This document shows positions 54,562 through 63,233 of a stretch of 64,000 nucleotides of DNA, in pieces. Source of the stretch: an uncultured Gemmatimonadota bacterium (GTDB taxonomy: Bacteria; Gemmatimonadota; Gemmatimonadetes; Gemmatimonadales; Gemmatimonadaceae); the NCBI GenBank assembly GCA_903910555.1, contig CAIVZZ010000001.1:62001-126000 (forward strand). The letters run 5' to 3'. The position numbers were made by a program, and so were the translations under genes. Each line of letters opens with the position of its first letter. The stretch's first letter is position 1. A model generated the notes under the pieces. It was not told the origin of the DNA. It made no database searches and worked only from the letters and a program-made list of their open reading frames with translations.

Positions 54562-55299
54562 ATGACGTCCCGCTCCAACGTGAATCATCTGGTCGCAATC
54601 GCCGCGGTGTTTTTCGCGACGGCGTGCGGCAGTGGAATGCTCGATGTTGGATTTCCTACCGGCCCAGGCAACGGAGGCGGAGGCGGCAGTGCCGCGACTG
54701 CGGGATCCGCCGCTGCATATGTCGGCGTACTCGCCGACAGCTTGAAGCACGGCAATGTTAGCATCACCGTGTCTCCGACGCTGAGCGTTGCGGGCACGCT
54801 GACTTTCGCGGGCGGCCCGACGGTAACGTTGACCGGGCTGGTCGACACGGTCCAAGAAGAGATCCATGCAAGCGGCGGCGGGTACACGATCGGCGGGTTC
54901 GTAGTCGCCGGGCAACTCTCTGCGGTCTACGTGGGTCCGGGGGCGTCCGGCTACATCGTCGCCACGTCGGACTCGCTCACGGGTGAGACGCATCAGACGT
55001 ACTCTGGCCAGTACGCGTCGACGAACAGCAATGGGCGAATCATGATGCAGGTCACAACGGGCGGCTCAGCGGCCGGATTCGTCATCCAGACTACCGGCAC
55101 GTCGCTGAGTTCGTTCTTCAACGGAACCGTCGTCAATAGCACCATATTTACCTCAGTGACGCAGGCGGGGGTGGCCCTGAACGGATCGGTTTCTCCTGAT
55201 CAATCCGCCATCACAGGAACGTATGCGCCACCCGTGGCGAATTCGTCGGCGGTGAATTCAGCGACCGGCACATTTTCCGCGACGAGGGGCGGTTGCTGA
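54562..55299 (+). CDS. Predicted surface lipoprotein, Ser/Thr/Gly-rich
   Basis: A 245-residue exported protein of unrecognised family. The signal ends AAVFFATAC (lipobox cysteine). A glycine/proline linker (GGGGGSAATAG) and a beta-rich, Ser/Thr/Gly/Val-rich body with several repeated TxTGT-like strands follow. The last residue is a cysteine. Composition suggests a surface beta-sandwich. The ATG is one base after the DUF3592 stop. Confidence 0.75.
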   Translation: MTSRSNVNHLVAIAAVFFATACGSGMLDVGFPTGPGNGGGGGSAATAGSAAAYVGVLADSLKHGNVSITVSPTLSVAGTLTFAGGPTVTLTGLVDTVQEEIHASGGGYTIGGFVVAGQLSAVYVGPGASGYIVATSDSLTGETHQTYSGQYASTNSNGRIMMQVTTGGSAAGFVIQTTGTSLSSFFNGTVVNSTIFTSVTQAGVALNGSVSPDQSAITGTYAPPVANSSAVNSATGTFSATRGGC

Positions 55300-55340
55300 T
55301 TCATCTTCGGGACGTATTCGCACCAACTTGAGTGAGAGCC

Positions 55341-56525
55341 ATGCCGACCAAAGAAGTGGTAGAGGTAGTTATCGTCAGCGCTGTGCGCACCGCCGTCGCG
55401 CGCGGCAAAAAGGACGGCTCACTCGCTGCCGTTCACGCCATCGACCTCTCGTCGGCTGTAATGCGCGCCGCAGTGGAACGCGTGAAGCTCGACCCCAAGC
55501 TGATCGACGATGTGCTTTGGGGCTGTGCAATGCCCGAGTCATCACAAGGACTCAACATCTCGCGACTTGCCGTACTTCGATCAGGGTTCCCGGTTGAAGT
55601 AAGCGGCGCGACGATCAATCGCTTTTGTTCATCGGGACTGCAAACGGTCGCCATGGCCGCGCAGGCGATTATGACCGGCATGGGTGATGTGGTCATGGCA
55701 GGTGGCGTCGAGATGATGAGTGCCGTCCCGATGTCGGGATTCCACACGCGGCTTCATGCCGACATGGCTGAACAGAATATCGGAATGGGCTTTACCGCGG
55801 AGCGCGTCGCGTCACGCTGGGGAATCACTCGCGAGATGCAAGATCAATTCGCGCTCGGCAGCCAGCAGCGCGCAGCGGCCGCGTGGTCCCGGAACGCATT
55901 CGCCGATCAGATCGTCCCGGTCACCGTGCAGAAGGTGCGCTGGAAGGGATCGAAGAAAACCGTCGAAGAATCATCGTTCGTCACCGACGAACTCGTGCGC
56001 GGATCGACGACGATGGAAGGACTCGCGAAGCTTCCGCCAGCGTTTAAACCGGGTGGTACTGTGACTGCGGGAAATGCGAGCCCCCTTTCAGACGGCGCGG
56101 CCGCGGTGCTCATGATGAGCGCGGACAAAGCGAAAGAACTCGGGCTCCGCCCGCTCGCGCGGTTCGTGCACTTCGCGACGGCCGGCGTCGAACCCGATGT
56201 AATGGGGATCGGACCCGTGAAGGCCGTTCCAAAAGTGATGGCGCGCGCCGGGCTCAAGCTCAGCGATATGAAACTCATCGAATTCAACGAAGCATTTGCG
56301 TCGCAGGCGCTCGCGGTGATTCACGATCTCGAGATGGATGTCTCACGCGTAAACGTGAACGGCGGCGCGATCGCACTCGGACATCCGCTTGGCGCGACCG
56401 GCGCAAAGCTGACCACGCAGCTGGTGCACGAGCTCGGCAAACGCGGCGGCGGACTTGGGCTCGTGACGATGTGCATTGGCGGCGGGATGGGCGCGGCGGG
56501 CATCTTCGAGGTATATCCTTCGTAA
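55341..56525 (+). CDS. Acetyl-CoA acyltransferase (thiolase)
   Basis: A 394-residue thiolase. The acyl-accepting Cys96 is in TINRFCSSGLQ, the His of GGAIALGHPLGATGA and the second cysteine in TMCIGGGMGAAG complete the active site. Final-step beta-oxidation (3-ketoacyl-CoA thiolysis) fits its place beside the multifunctional protein and acyl-CoA dehydrogenase. The ATG at 55341 is preferred; an in-frame GTG at 55332 adds three residues. Confidence 0.95.
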   Translation: MPTKEVVEVVIVSAVRTAVARGKKDGSLAAVHAIDLSSAVMRAAVERVKLDPKLIDDVLWGCAMPESSQGLNISRLAVLRSGFPVEVSGATINRFCSSGLQTVAMAAQAIMTGMGDVVMAGGVEMMSAVPMSGFHTRLHADMAEQNIGMGFTAERVASRWGITREMQDQFALGSQQRAAAAWSRNAFADQIVPVTVQKVRWKGSKKTVEESSFVTDELVRGSTTMEGLAKLPPAFKPGGTVTAGNASPLSDGAAAVLMMSADKAKELGLRPLARFVHFATAGVEPDVMGIGPVKAVPKVMARAGLKLSDMKLIEFNEAFASQALAVIHDLEMDVSRVNVNGGAIALGHPLGATGAKLTTQLVHELGKRGGGLGLVTMCIGGGMGAAGIFEVYPS

Positions 56526-56581
56526 GCCCGGATGCGGTGATGTAATGGCCGGGCAGTCACCTCGACGTTGAGGACAATACG

Positions 56582-57064
56582 ATGAGCGTCCGCGCCAATC
56601 TCAGCCAGAAGTTGCTGACAGTGTGGAATGGTGAACCCTGGTACGGTTCCTCGAGCAGCGCGATCCTTGCCGGAGTCACGGCAAGTGAAGCGCTCGCTCA
56701 TCCGCTTCCCGGCGCGCAGTCGATCTGGGAGACCCTGCTCCACATCACGGCGTGGACCGAAGAGACCACGAGCCGGCTGAACGGCGCTGACTCGAAGGAC
56801 CCGGATCGCGGAGATTGGCCGGCCGTGAATGGCTCGACGCAAGAAGAGTGGATGGCGGCGCAGGCCGAGCTGCTCGTCGCGAGAAAGGCTCTTCTGGAAT
56901 CAATCGAGAAGGCCCATGAGGAGTCGCTCTTTTTGCAGGTCCCCAAGGCGAGTGGCAGCGGCGCGACGCGAGCGCAAACCGTGAACGGCCTCGCAGATCA
57001 TGATGTATATCATCTCGGGCAGATCGCGCTGCTCAAGAAATCGCTGAAATCGCGCCAGTCTTAG
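56582..57064 (+). CDS. DinB-family protein
   Basis: A 160-residue four-helix-bundle protein. Metal ligands are expected in IWETLLHITAWTEE (helix 2) and LADHDVYHLGQIALLKK (helix 4, two histidines). Without the signal peptide seen in the 41.1-kb homologue, it should act in the cytoplasm. Thiol-transferase-type roles (bacillithiol/mycothiol) are known for relatives. Its last 32 bases overlap the convergent phosphotransferase gene. Confidence 0.9.
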   Translation: MSVRANLSQKLLTVWNGEPWYGSSSSAILAGVTASEALAHPLPGAQSIWETLLHITAWTEETTSRLNGADSKDPDRGDWPAVNGSTQEEWMAAQAELLVARKALLESIEKAHEESLFLQVPKASGSGATRAQTVNGLADHDVYHLGQIALLKKSLKSRQS

Positions 57065-58094
57065 CCGCACGTTCGGCAGTCGCCGCAAGCAGTTGCACTG
57101 CGTCTCCGAGCCGTGCGAATCGCTCGTCAGTCGTCAGCCCCTTCTGGTAGCGCGCAAAAATCTGCTGCGCGATCACGGCGATCTTGAACAGACCAAACAC
57201 GTAGTAGAACGTCGGATCAGTCGCCGGCCGCCGCGTGCGCTCGAGATATTTCTCCCAAACTTCTGCACGCGTGAAATTCCCGGGCAGCGATGTCACGCCG
57301 AGGCCGAGCGAGCGAAATGCCGGATGATCGCCGGCCTCGACCCAATACCCAAGCGATGTCCCGACGTCGAGCAACGGATCGCCGAGCGCCGCCATTTCCC
57401 AGTCGAGCACCGCAACGATCTTGGAATTGTCGGCGGAGTCGAGAACGAGGTTGTCGTATTTGAAATCGTTGTGCACGAGACACGCACCGCTCTCCGCCGG
57501 CTGATGTGATGTGAGCCAGCGCGCGGTACGATCCATCGCGGCTGCACCGTCTGTGCGCGAAGAATCCCACCGCTTGCTCCAGCCGCCGACCTGCCGCGCG
57601 ACGTACCCGTCGGGTTTGCCCAACTCCGCGATCACCCGGTCTGATGAGTCGACCAAATGAATCGCCGCGAGCGTCTCGACAAATGCCTCGCTCAGCCGCC
57701 GCATCGTGAATGCGCCCGGAGTGGTGCCGGACGCACCGCGCAGTATCGTCCCGCGCACGCGCTCCATGATATAGAACGGCGTTCCAAGCAGGACAGCGTT
57801 GTCGCACAAACCAATTGGCCGCGGTGCGGGAATCGATCGCGATGCAAGCGCGGACAGCACGCGATATTCGCGCACCATATCGTGCGCCGATCCTTTCACG
57901 ACTCCGATCGGCGGCCGCCGCAGGACAAACTCGCCGCGATCGGCCTTCAGCAGATAGGTGAGATTGGAAAAGCCGCCGGGAAACTGCTCGGCGGCACTCA
58001 CGGTGCCGACCTCTTCGGCGTATGTGGCAATCCATGCGTTGAGCGCGCCGAGGTCGAACTCTTCACCCACGCGCACGGCTCGCGTCTCGCTCAC
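57033..58094 (-). CDS. Phosphotransferase family protein (ACAD10/11 N-domain-like)
   Basis: A 353-residue aminoglycoside-phosphotransferase-fold kinase. FVLRRPPIG is the ATP-lysine strand; the Brenner motif LVHNDFKYDNLVLD contains the catalytic aspartate; VLDWEMAALGDPLLDVG binds metal. In human ACAD10/11 and mycobacteria this domain pairs with an acyl-CoA dehydrogenase and phosphorylates 4-hydroxyacyl-CoAs so they can be broken down. Here an acyl-CoA dehydrogenase is encoded immediately upstream, so the same pathway is likely. A GTG at 58094 follows GAAGGA; the longer upstream frame lies inside the dehydrogenase gene. Confidence 0.9.
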   Translation of the reverse strand: MSETRAVRVGEEFDLGALNAWIATYAEEVGTVSAAEQFPGGFSNLTYLLKADRGEFVLRRPPIGVVKGSAHDMVREYRVLSALASRSIPAPRPIGLCDNAVLLGTPFYIMERVRGTILRGASGTTPGAFTMRRLSEAFVETLAAIHLVDSSDRVIAELGKPDGYVARQVGGWSKRWDSSRTDGAAAMDRTARWLTSHQPAESGACLVHNDFKYDNLVLDSADNSKIVAVLDWEMAALGDPLLDVGTSLGYWVEAGDHPAFRSLGLGVTSLPGNFTRAEVWEKYLERTRRPATDPTFYYVFGLFKIAVIAQQIFARYQKGLTTDERFARLGDAVQLLAATAERAAKTGAISAIS

Positions 58095-58101
58095 GCGTCC
58101 T

Positions 58102-59280
58102 TCATTTGCTATTGAGACCAAACCCTTTGAGGATTCGCCGCGCAACGGCGGATTTGTGCACTTCATCCGGGCCATCGTAAATCCGCGCGCCGCGCTCGTG
58201 CCGATACCACCACGCGAGCGGCGTATCGTCGGTCATGCCGAGCGAGCCGTATGTTTGGAGCGCGCGATCGAGCACGCGCTGCAGCACGCCGGCGACATGA
58301 AACTTGATCAGCGAGATCCTGTCGCGCGCGTCGTGTGCACCACGCGATTCGATTTGCGCGGCGGTATCGAGCACCAGCAGACGCGCCGCGTCGATCTCCG
58401 CGCGGGATTCCGCGATCCAATGCTGCACCGCCTGTTGCTCGCCGAGTAAGTGACCGGGCGAGAGCTCGCGCGTGGCCGCACGTTCACACATCAGGCGGAA
58501 CGCACGCTCGCAGATTCCGATCCAGCGCATGCAATGGTGGATTCGGCCAGGCCCGAGCCGTTCTTGCGCGAGTGCGAACCCCGCGCCCTCCGCACCGATT
58601 CGATTTGCGACGGGCACGCGTACACCGGTGAAGCGCAGCTCCGAGTGGCTCGCATAGCCGCTTCCCTCGTCACCCATGACCGAGATGTTGCGCACGCGCG
58701 CCAATCCCGGCGCATTCATCGGCACGATGATCTGACTCGCGCGTTCATGCGGCTTCGCGTCAGACGCGGTCACGGCCATTACGATCGTGAACGCTGCGCC
58801 ATCCGCACTCGACGTAAACCATTTGTGGCCGTCGATCACGTAGTCATCGCCATCACGGCGCGCGCTCGTCGCCATCCAGACAGGATTCGATCCGGCAAAC
58901 TCCGGCTCGGTCATCGCAAAGCAGCTGCGAATTTCGCCGCGCGCGAGCGGTTCCAGCCACTTGGCCTTCTGCTCGGCGCTCCCATGCGCATGCAGAAGTT
59001 CGCAGTTCCCGATATCCGGCGCCTGCGCGTTGAACAGGTAATGGCCGATCGGCGTCTCGCCGAGCACTGCTGATACGTGCGCGAATTCTGTGAGAGAAAG
59101 ACCACGGCCCCCGAGTTCCGCAGAGAGATGCGGAGCCCAGAGGCCGAGTCGTTTCACTTCTGAGCGCAGCGCGTTGAGCTCCGGCTCCAGCTCGTTGAAT
59201 GGCCGCGACAGAAACGCACGCTCGAGAGGGAGCGCACGCTCACTAATGAATGAGCGAATATCGGCGAGCAGTTCGCTCAT
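58102..59280 (-). CDS. Acyl-CoA dehydrogenase
   Basis: A 392-residue flavoenzyme of the ACAD11-like/long-chain group. FAMTEPEFAGSNP and VIDGHKWFTSSADGA (FAD-stacking region) are followed by the C-terminal helices with LQTYGSLGMTDDTPL and RIYDGPDEVHKSAVAR. It introduces the first double bond in fatty-acid degradation. With the phosphotransferase seven bases downstream it forms a two-gene version of the fused ACAD10/11 enzymes. Confidence 0.94.
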   Translation of the reverse strand: MSELLADIRSFISERALPLERAFLSRPFNELEPELNALRSEVKRLGLWAPHLSAELGGRGLSLTEFAHVSAVLGETPIGHYLFNAQAPDIGNCELLHAHGSAEQKAKWLEPLARGEIRSCFAMTEPEFAGSNPVWMATSARRDGDDYVIDGHKWFTSSADGAAFTIVMAVTASDAKPHERASQIIVPMNAPGLARVRNISVMGDEGSGYASHSELRFTGVRVPVANRIGAEGAGFALAQERLGPGRIHHCMRWIGICERAFRLMCERAATRELSPGHLLGEQQAVQHWIAESRAEIDAARLLVLDTAAQIESRGAHDARDRISLIKFHVAGVLQRVLDRALQTYGSLGMTDDTPLAWWYRHERGARIYDGPDEVHKSAVARRILKGFGLNSK

Positions 59281-59321
59281 TGTTTGCTCATTGTGTGCTT
59301 ATGCGAACCGAAAACACCAAC

Positions 59322-60845
59322 CTACTTCTTCGCTGCGCGCGCTTTGTCGACGATGTCCTTCACCTCGCGCATCAACTGCGGTCCGTTGTACGGAATCCCG
59401 TCCTTGATGATCCACTCGGAACCCATCGTGCGGACTTCCTTTCCATCGCGAATCACCGACGTGCCGCCGGCATAGAGAACCTTGATGTTCTCAAGCGGAT
59501 TGCCGTCGACGACAATCAAGTCCGCCGTGTACCCAACCTTCACTCGGCCAAGCTTGTCTTCCTGACCGAGGATCTTCGCATTGTTGCCGGTGCAGTGCTG
59601 GATAATTTTGAGCGGATTGAAGCCGGCTTCCTGATGAAGCTCCATCTCACGAATCAGTCCGAAGCCGTACATCTCATAGATGAAACCCGCGTCGTCGCCG
59701 CAGCCGATCGTGCCGCCCTTGTGTTCAAAATCGCGGAGCGCGGCCTCCCACAGTTTGTAGTTCTCCTTCCAATACGTCTCGTCCGTGCTGCTCCAGCCAA
59801 TAAAGTACGACCCATGATTCGACGGATCGGGCTTGAAGTACTGCTCGAGCGACGGATGCAGATAGTCTTTGAACCAGGGCTGGTTCTGCGCACGCTGCAA
59901 ATCTCTGCTTGCTTCATAAATGTCGAGCGTCGGTACCCATGCGACGTTCGCACGGACCATGGACGTGAGCACTGAGTCGAGCAGCTTCGGATCCGCCTCG
60001 CGCCACAGGCGGCCAGCCCAGCGGAAGCGATCTGTTTCGTTTGCGTAGTTATAGTCGCTCGGGAAGTGCTGACGTCCATCCGGGATGGCCGCGTCGGGAA
60101 TTCCGTACCAGTGCTCAATGCTTGTCGTGCCGAACCTGATGTCATCCCACGCGTTGGTCTCTTCGACGCCAACGTGATGTGCGATGCGAAGTCCGACCTT
60201 ATGCGCCTCGTCTTCCATCGCCTGCATGTGGTCGCGCTCGATCCCCATGATCTTGATGCCGTCGACACCGATCTTCTTCAGGTACTGCACGCGTGCGCGC
60301 GCCTCGGCGTTGCTGTGCACCGTACCAAGCATCGGATACGCGAAAATGCGCGGCGCGACTATCTCGCCGCGCGCGGAGCGATCGCGGATGTTCACGATTC
60401 CCGTATCGCTCTCTGAGCCAACTTCACGAACGCTGGTGATTCCGCTCGCGAGCCAGAGTTTGAGATTGTATTCGTAACCGCCATACGGCAGCCCCGGCCC
60501 GCGGCTGCTCTGCAGGTGACCGTGCGCGTTGATCAAACCCGGGAGCACGAACTTCCCGGTCGCATCGATCTGAACGTCGCCCGCCGGCCGCCGCGCGTTG
60601 CGGCCGCCGCGCGTCGCGACCGCGTCGAGCGGCACGATGCCCGTGATCACACTCCCTTCGATCACGATGTCCACCGGCCCGCGCGCCGGTGTGCCGTTGC
60701 CGTCGACGATCGTCGCGTTTCGAATCACGAGCCGAGCGGGGCGCTGGCCGTGCGTGACCCCCTGCGTTTGCGCAGCGAGGGGCGAGAGTGGGACACTGGC
60801 CGCCGCGATTGCGGCGGCCGTCCACAGAAGTCGGGAGAAAACCAT
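59322..60845 (-). CDS. Secreted amidohydrolase (imidazolonepropionase-like)
   Basis: A 507-residue exported metal hydrolase. The signal peptide ends LAAQ; the first metal motif is LPGLINAHGHLQSS. RIAHHVGVEE supplies a further histidine, GCGDDAGF the late aspartate, and TADLIVVDGNPLENI closes the beta-sandwich. Relatives are annotated as imidazolonepropionase-like or prolidase-like. The second histidine of the HxH motif is present. GGAG sits eight bases before the ATG. Confidence 0.92.
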   Translation of the reverse strand: MVFSRLLWTAAAIAAASVPLSPLAAQTQGVTHGQRPARLVIRNATIVDGNGTPARGPVDIVIEGSVITGIVPLDAVATRGGRNARRPAGDVQIDATGKFVLPGLINAHGHLQSSRGPGLPYGGYEYNLKLWLASGITSVREVGSESDTGIVNIRDRSARGEIVAPRIFAYPMLGTVHSNAEARARVQYLKKIGVDGIKIMGIERDHMQAMEDEAHKVGLRIAHHVGVEETNAWDDIRFGTTSIEHWYGIPDAAIPDGRQHFPSDYNYANETDRFRWAGRLWREADPKLLDSVLTSMVRANVAWVPTLDIYEASRDLQRAQNQPWFKDYLHPSLEQYFKPDPSNHGSYFIGWSSTDETYWKENYKLWEAALRDFEHKGGTIGCGDDAGFIYEMYGFGLIREMELHQEAGFNPLKIIQHCTGNNAKILGQEDKLGRVKVGYTADLIVVDGNPLENIKVLYAGGTSVIRDGKEVRTMGSEWIIKDGIPYNGPQLMREVKDIVDKARAAKK

Positions 60846-60952
60846 CGAGCGGCTCCGGGGTTTGTTACGTGTGGCGGGAGCCGAAACGTTATTCCACAGT
60901 CGGCCTCGGCGCCACTTCCGCGAGACCGACGATTGAGGTCCGAAGACCGGAC

Positions 60953-61492
60953 TTATGCCGCGACCAGTGCCTCGGCTTTCACCGCAACAGCTTCGAATTC
61001 GATGCTGAGCTTTACGTCGTCACCAACCACCCAGCCACCGGCCTCGAGCGCCATATTGTAATGCAGCCCCCATTCTTTGCGGCTGATCTTGGCGGTCACC
61101 GCGAGCGCCGAACGCTGATTTCCCCACGGATCGGTCACCGGGGCGGTGTGTTCGCCCGTCAGCGTCACCGGCTTTGTCTCGCCATGCATGGTGAGATCAC
61201 CGGTAATCGTGATGTCGGTTCCCTTTTGTTCGATGTTCGTCGACTTGAACGTGATCGTCGGAAATTTCTCGACATCGAAGAAATCTGCGCTGCGCAGATG
61301 CGTGTCTCGCGCTTCGACGTTCGTGTTGATGCTCGCCGCTTCGATTGTCAGCTCAGCGGTCTTGAGCGTGCCGTCTTCGTTCGTCTCACCGGTTCCCGTG
61401 AAGGACTTGAAATGACCCTTGACCGTCGAGATCATGAGATGCTTCACCGCGAACTCCGCGGCGCTGTGTGTCGTATCGAGATTCCATTTCAT
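60953..61492 (-). CDS. YceI-family lipocalin-like protein
   Basis: A 179-residue beta-barrel. It opens WNLDTTHSAAEFAVKHLMISTVKGHF and contains FFDVEKFPTITFKST and LTMHGETKPVTL, all YceI hallmarks. The family binds isoprenoid lipids such as quinones. No signal peptide is present, so it may act in the cytoplasm. GGAG lies nine bases before the ATG. It follows the MarR-linked dioxygenase gene after a 77-bp gap rich in TCTTCGGTC words. A weak GTCCG/CGGAC hairpin abuts its stop. Confidence 0.93.
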   Translation of the reverse strand: MKWNLDTTHSAAEFAVKHLMISTVKGHFKSFTGTGETNEDGTLKTAELTIEAASINTNVEARDTHLRSADFFDVEKFPTITFKSTNIEQKGTDITITGDLTMHGETKPVTLTGEHTAPVTDPWGNQRSALAVTAKISRKEWGLHYNMALEAGGWVVGDDVKLSIEFEAVAVKAEALVAA

Positions 61493-61569
61493 ATTCCGTT
61501 CTCCGTAGTATTTGAAAGTCGCTTGGGTCGGTCTGCCGTCTTCGGTCTTCGGTCCTCGGTCATCAGTTC

Positions 61570-62577
61570 CTAGAACTCCACGTTATCCGTTGCCAGCTCC
61601 AGCAGCTGTCCATCCGGCGCCCTGAAGTTGATGCTCGCAAACGGCGGCCCATCGATCACCGCCGACACATCGAGATCCATCGAGCGCAGGTGCTCCTGCC
61701 AAGCCTTCAATTCCTCGACATCCGCCGCGCGGAATGCGACATGATTCGTCTGTCCCACTCCCGCCCGCGCATGCGAATGCCTCGACGTCCATCCGAACAG
61801 CGTCCAGCTGCTGTGCGGGAGTACGCGCGTGCCGTCGTAGTTCGCCCAGAACCAATGCGGCGTCTCCGGGTCGTCCTGATTCACTGATTTCTTCACGACC
61901 GACAATCCAAGCGCTTCTTCGTAGAAATCGCTCGCGCGTTCGATGTCGTCCGTCATTCCCGTGACGTGATGAATGCCGGCGAGCTTCATGTCCGGCGTGA
62001 TCGCCGGCACGGGCTCGTAATGTGTTGTCATCTGGATGAGCGCTTCGTCGCGCCCGCCGGGCAACTGCTGATCGCGCGGCAGCATGACCTTCTGTCCGAG
62101 CGCTTCGATCGGTTCGTCGTATGCGTATCCAGGTCCGGCCGTCGCAATCTCCAGCACCTGTCCGTCGGGATCGCGGAAGTAGAGCGACGTGAAGTATCCG
62201 CGCGGCATCGGTCCGCTGACCGTCACGCCCCGATCCGTCAGAAAGCGCTTCCATTTCAGCTGCGCGGCATACGTTCCAACGCCGAGCGCGAGATGGTGCA
62301 CGCCGCCGACTCCATAGCGGCCACGCGCAGCCGCCGGCCGTTCGACGAACGTGATCAGTGTGCCGGGTGTGCCGGCATCATCGCCGAGATACAGCCTGTA
62401 TGCGTTCGGGTCGTTCGATTTTCCATTGTCCTTCACCACGGCCAGCCCAAGCAGGTCGCGGTAGAACGCCAGCGTTCGCGGCGCGCTCCCCGACACCAGC
62501 GTGATGTGGTGAAATCCGAGAGTGGTCAGCGTTTTTGTCGTGCTCGCGGTGTGCATGGTGTCTGTTTTCGTTTTCAT
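61570..62577 (-). CDS. Ring-cleaving dioxygenase, VOC superfamily (MhqO/LinE-like)
   Basis: A 335-residue protein made of tandem VOC (glyoxalase/dioxygenase) modules. GFHHITLVSGSAPRTLAFYRDLLGL and GIHHVTGMTDDIERASDFYEEALGL begin the two halves, and VLEIATAGPGY and LLELATDN supply metal glutamates. This matches extradiol-type dioxygenases such as B. subtilis MhqO, which detoxify hydroquinones. GAGG precedes the ATG. A near-consensus promoter and a palindromic operator lie upstream, and a MarR gene follows on the 5' side. Confidence 0.92.
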   Translation of the reverse strand: MKTKTDTMHTASTTKTLTTLGFHHITLVSGSAPRTLAFYRDLLGLAVVKDNGKSNDPNAYRLYLGDDAGTPGTLITFVERPAAARGRYGVGGVHHLALGVGTYAAQLKWKRFLTDRGVTVSGPMPRGYFTSLYFRDPDGQVLEIATAGPGYAYDEPIEALGQKVMLPRDQQLPGGRDEALIQMTTHYEPVPAITPDMKLAGIHHVTGMTDDIERASDFYEEALGLSVVKKSVNQDDPETPHWFWANYDGTRVLPHSSWTLFGWTSRHSHARAGVGQTNHVAFRAADVEELKAWQEHLRSMDLDVSAVIDGPPFASINFRAPDGQLLELATDNVEF

Positions 62578-62595
62578 ATTTCCTCACTTATGTAA

Positions 62596-62611
62596 CTCTC
62601 ACTACTGAGAT
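62596..62611. promoter_or_regulatory. Candidate MarR operator at the dioxygenase promoter
   Basis: The minus strand reads ATCTCAGTAGTGAGAG: 5-bp perfect inner arms around a 4-base centre GTAG. It matches 13 of 16 positions of the site at 63218-63233. It overlaps the end of the -10 box and the predicted transcription start, a place where a bound repressor would block initiation. Confidence 0.6.
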
Positions 62612-62638
62612 ACTAATGGTTCCTCAACGCCGTGTCAA
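62610..62638 (-). promoter_or_regulatory. Near-consensus promoter of the ring-cleaving dioxygenase
   Basis: Minus-strand TTGACA at 62638-62633 (perfect -35) and TAGTAT at 62615-62610 (4/6 -10) are separated by exactly 17 bp. The predicted start is about 62603, giving a leader of ~25 bases with a GAGG ribosome-binding site before the ATG at 62577. Confidence 0.7.
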
Positions 62639-62670
62639 TCGCCCGATTGGATCAGACGCTCACGGCGCCC

Positions 62671-63219
62671 TTACTCCTGCTCGGCCATCGCCGCCTTGCA
62701 GGCGGGCGTTTCGGCCGCGAGGCGCCCTGCTTCCTTTCCCAGCGTCTTCAGCAGCGCCGTCAGCTCGCGCTGCTCCGACTGCTTCAGCCCTTTCATCGCC
62801 TTGTGAATCACCGCGGCGTGCTCGGGAAAGATCGACTGCATCAGCTTATCGCCCTTTTTCGTGAGCGCAGCGTAGCGCGCGCGGCGGTCGGACTGACAGT
62901 TCTGACGCTCCGCCAGTCCGCGCTTAGCGAGCCGGTCTACCAGAAAGGTCATGCCGCCGCTCGAGACGAGGATCCGCTTCTGGATCTCGCCGAGCAGCTG
63001 CGGCCCTTTGTGGTACAGCGCCTCCATCACCGCGAACTCGGCGATCGTGAGATCGTGCCGGTCAATATCCGCCTTGAGCACTTCCACGATCGCGTCGTGC
63101 GACCGTGCAAGTACGACCCACAACTTCAGCGCCGTCGCAGTGGGAAGATCCGCTGTGACAGCAGCTCCGCCCTTCACCGGGCCGTGCTCTTTGGAGGTGG
63201 CGCGCTTTGGAGAATTCAT
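62671..63219 (-). CDS. MarR-family transcriptional regulator (MhqR-like)
   Basis: A 182-residue winged-helix regulator. A dimerisation helix precedes the recognition region QKRILVSSGGMTFLVDRLAKRGLAERQNCQSDRRARYAALTKKG (about 95-138), with the wing at SDRRAR. Such proteins repress detoxification genes and release DNA on binding phenols, quinones or oxidants. It lies directly upstream of a ring-cleaving dioxygenase. The ATG at 63219 lacks a clear Shine-Dalgarno and is only a few bases from the predicted transcription start. A longer TTG start at 63252 would run through the promoter. Confidence 0.9.
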   Translation of the reverse strand: MNSPKRATSKEHGPVKGGAAVTADLPTATALKLWVVLARSHDAIVEVLKADIDRHDLTIAEFAVMEALYHKGPQLLGEIQKRILVSSGGMTFLVDRLAKRGLAERQNCQSDRRARYAALTKKGDKLMQSIFPEHAAVIHKAMKGLKQSEQRELTALLKTLGKEAGRLAAETPACKAAMAEQE

Positions 63220-63233
63220 CTTAGTAGTAAGAT
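63218..63233. promoter_or_regulatory. Candidate MarR operator (16-bp perfect palindrome)
   Basis: ATCTTAGTAGTAAGAT has perfect 6-bp arms around a GTAG centre. It covers the -10 box, the predicted start site and the first bases of the marR start codon, consistent with autorepression. The related site lies at 62596-62611. Confidence 0.65.

Noticed and set aside
60938-60952. GTCCG/CGGAC hairpin as a terminator of the YceI gene
   Set aside because: Only 5-bp stem with no T-run; too weak to list as a feature.
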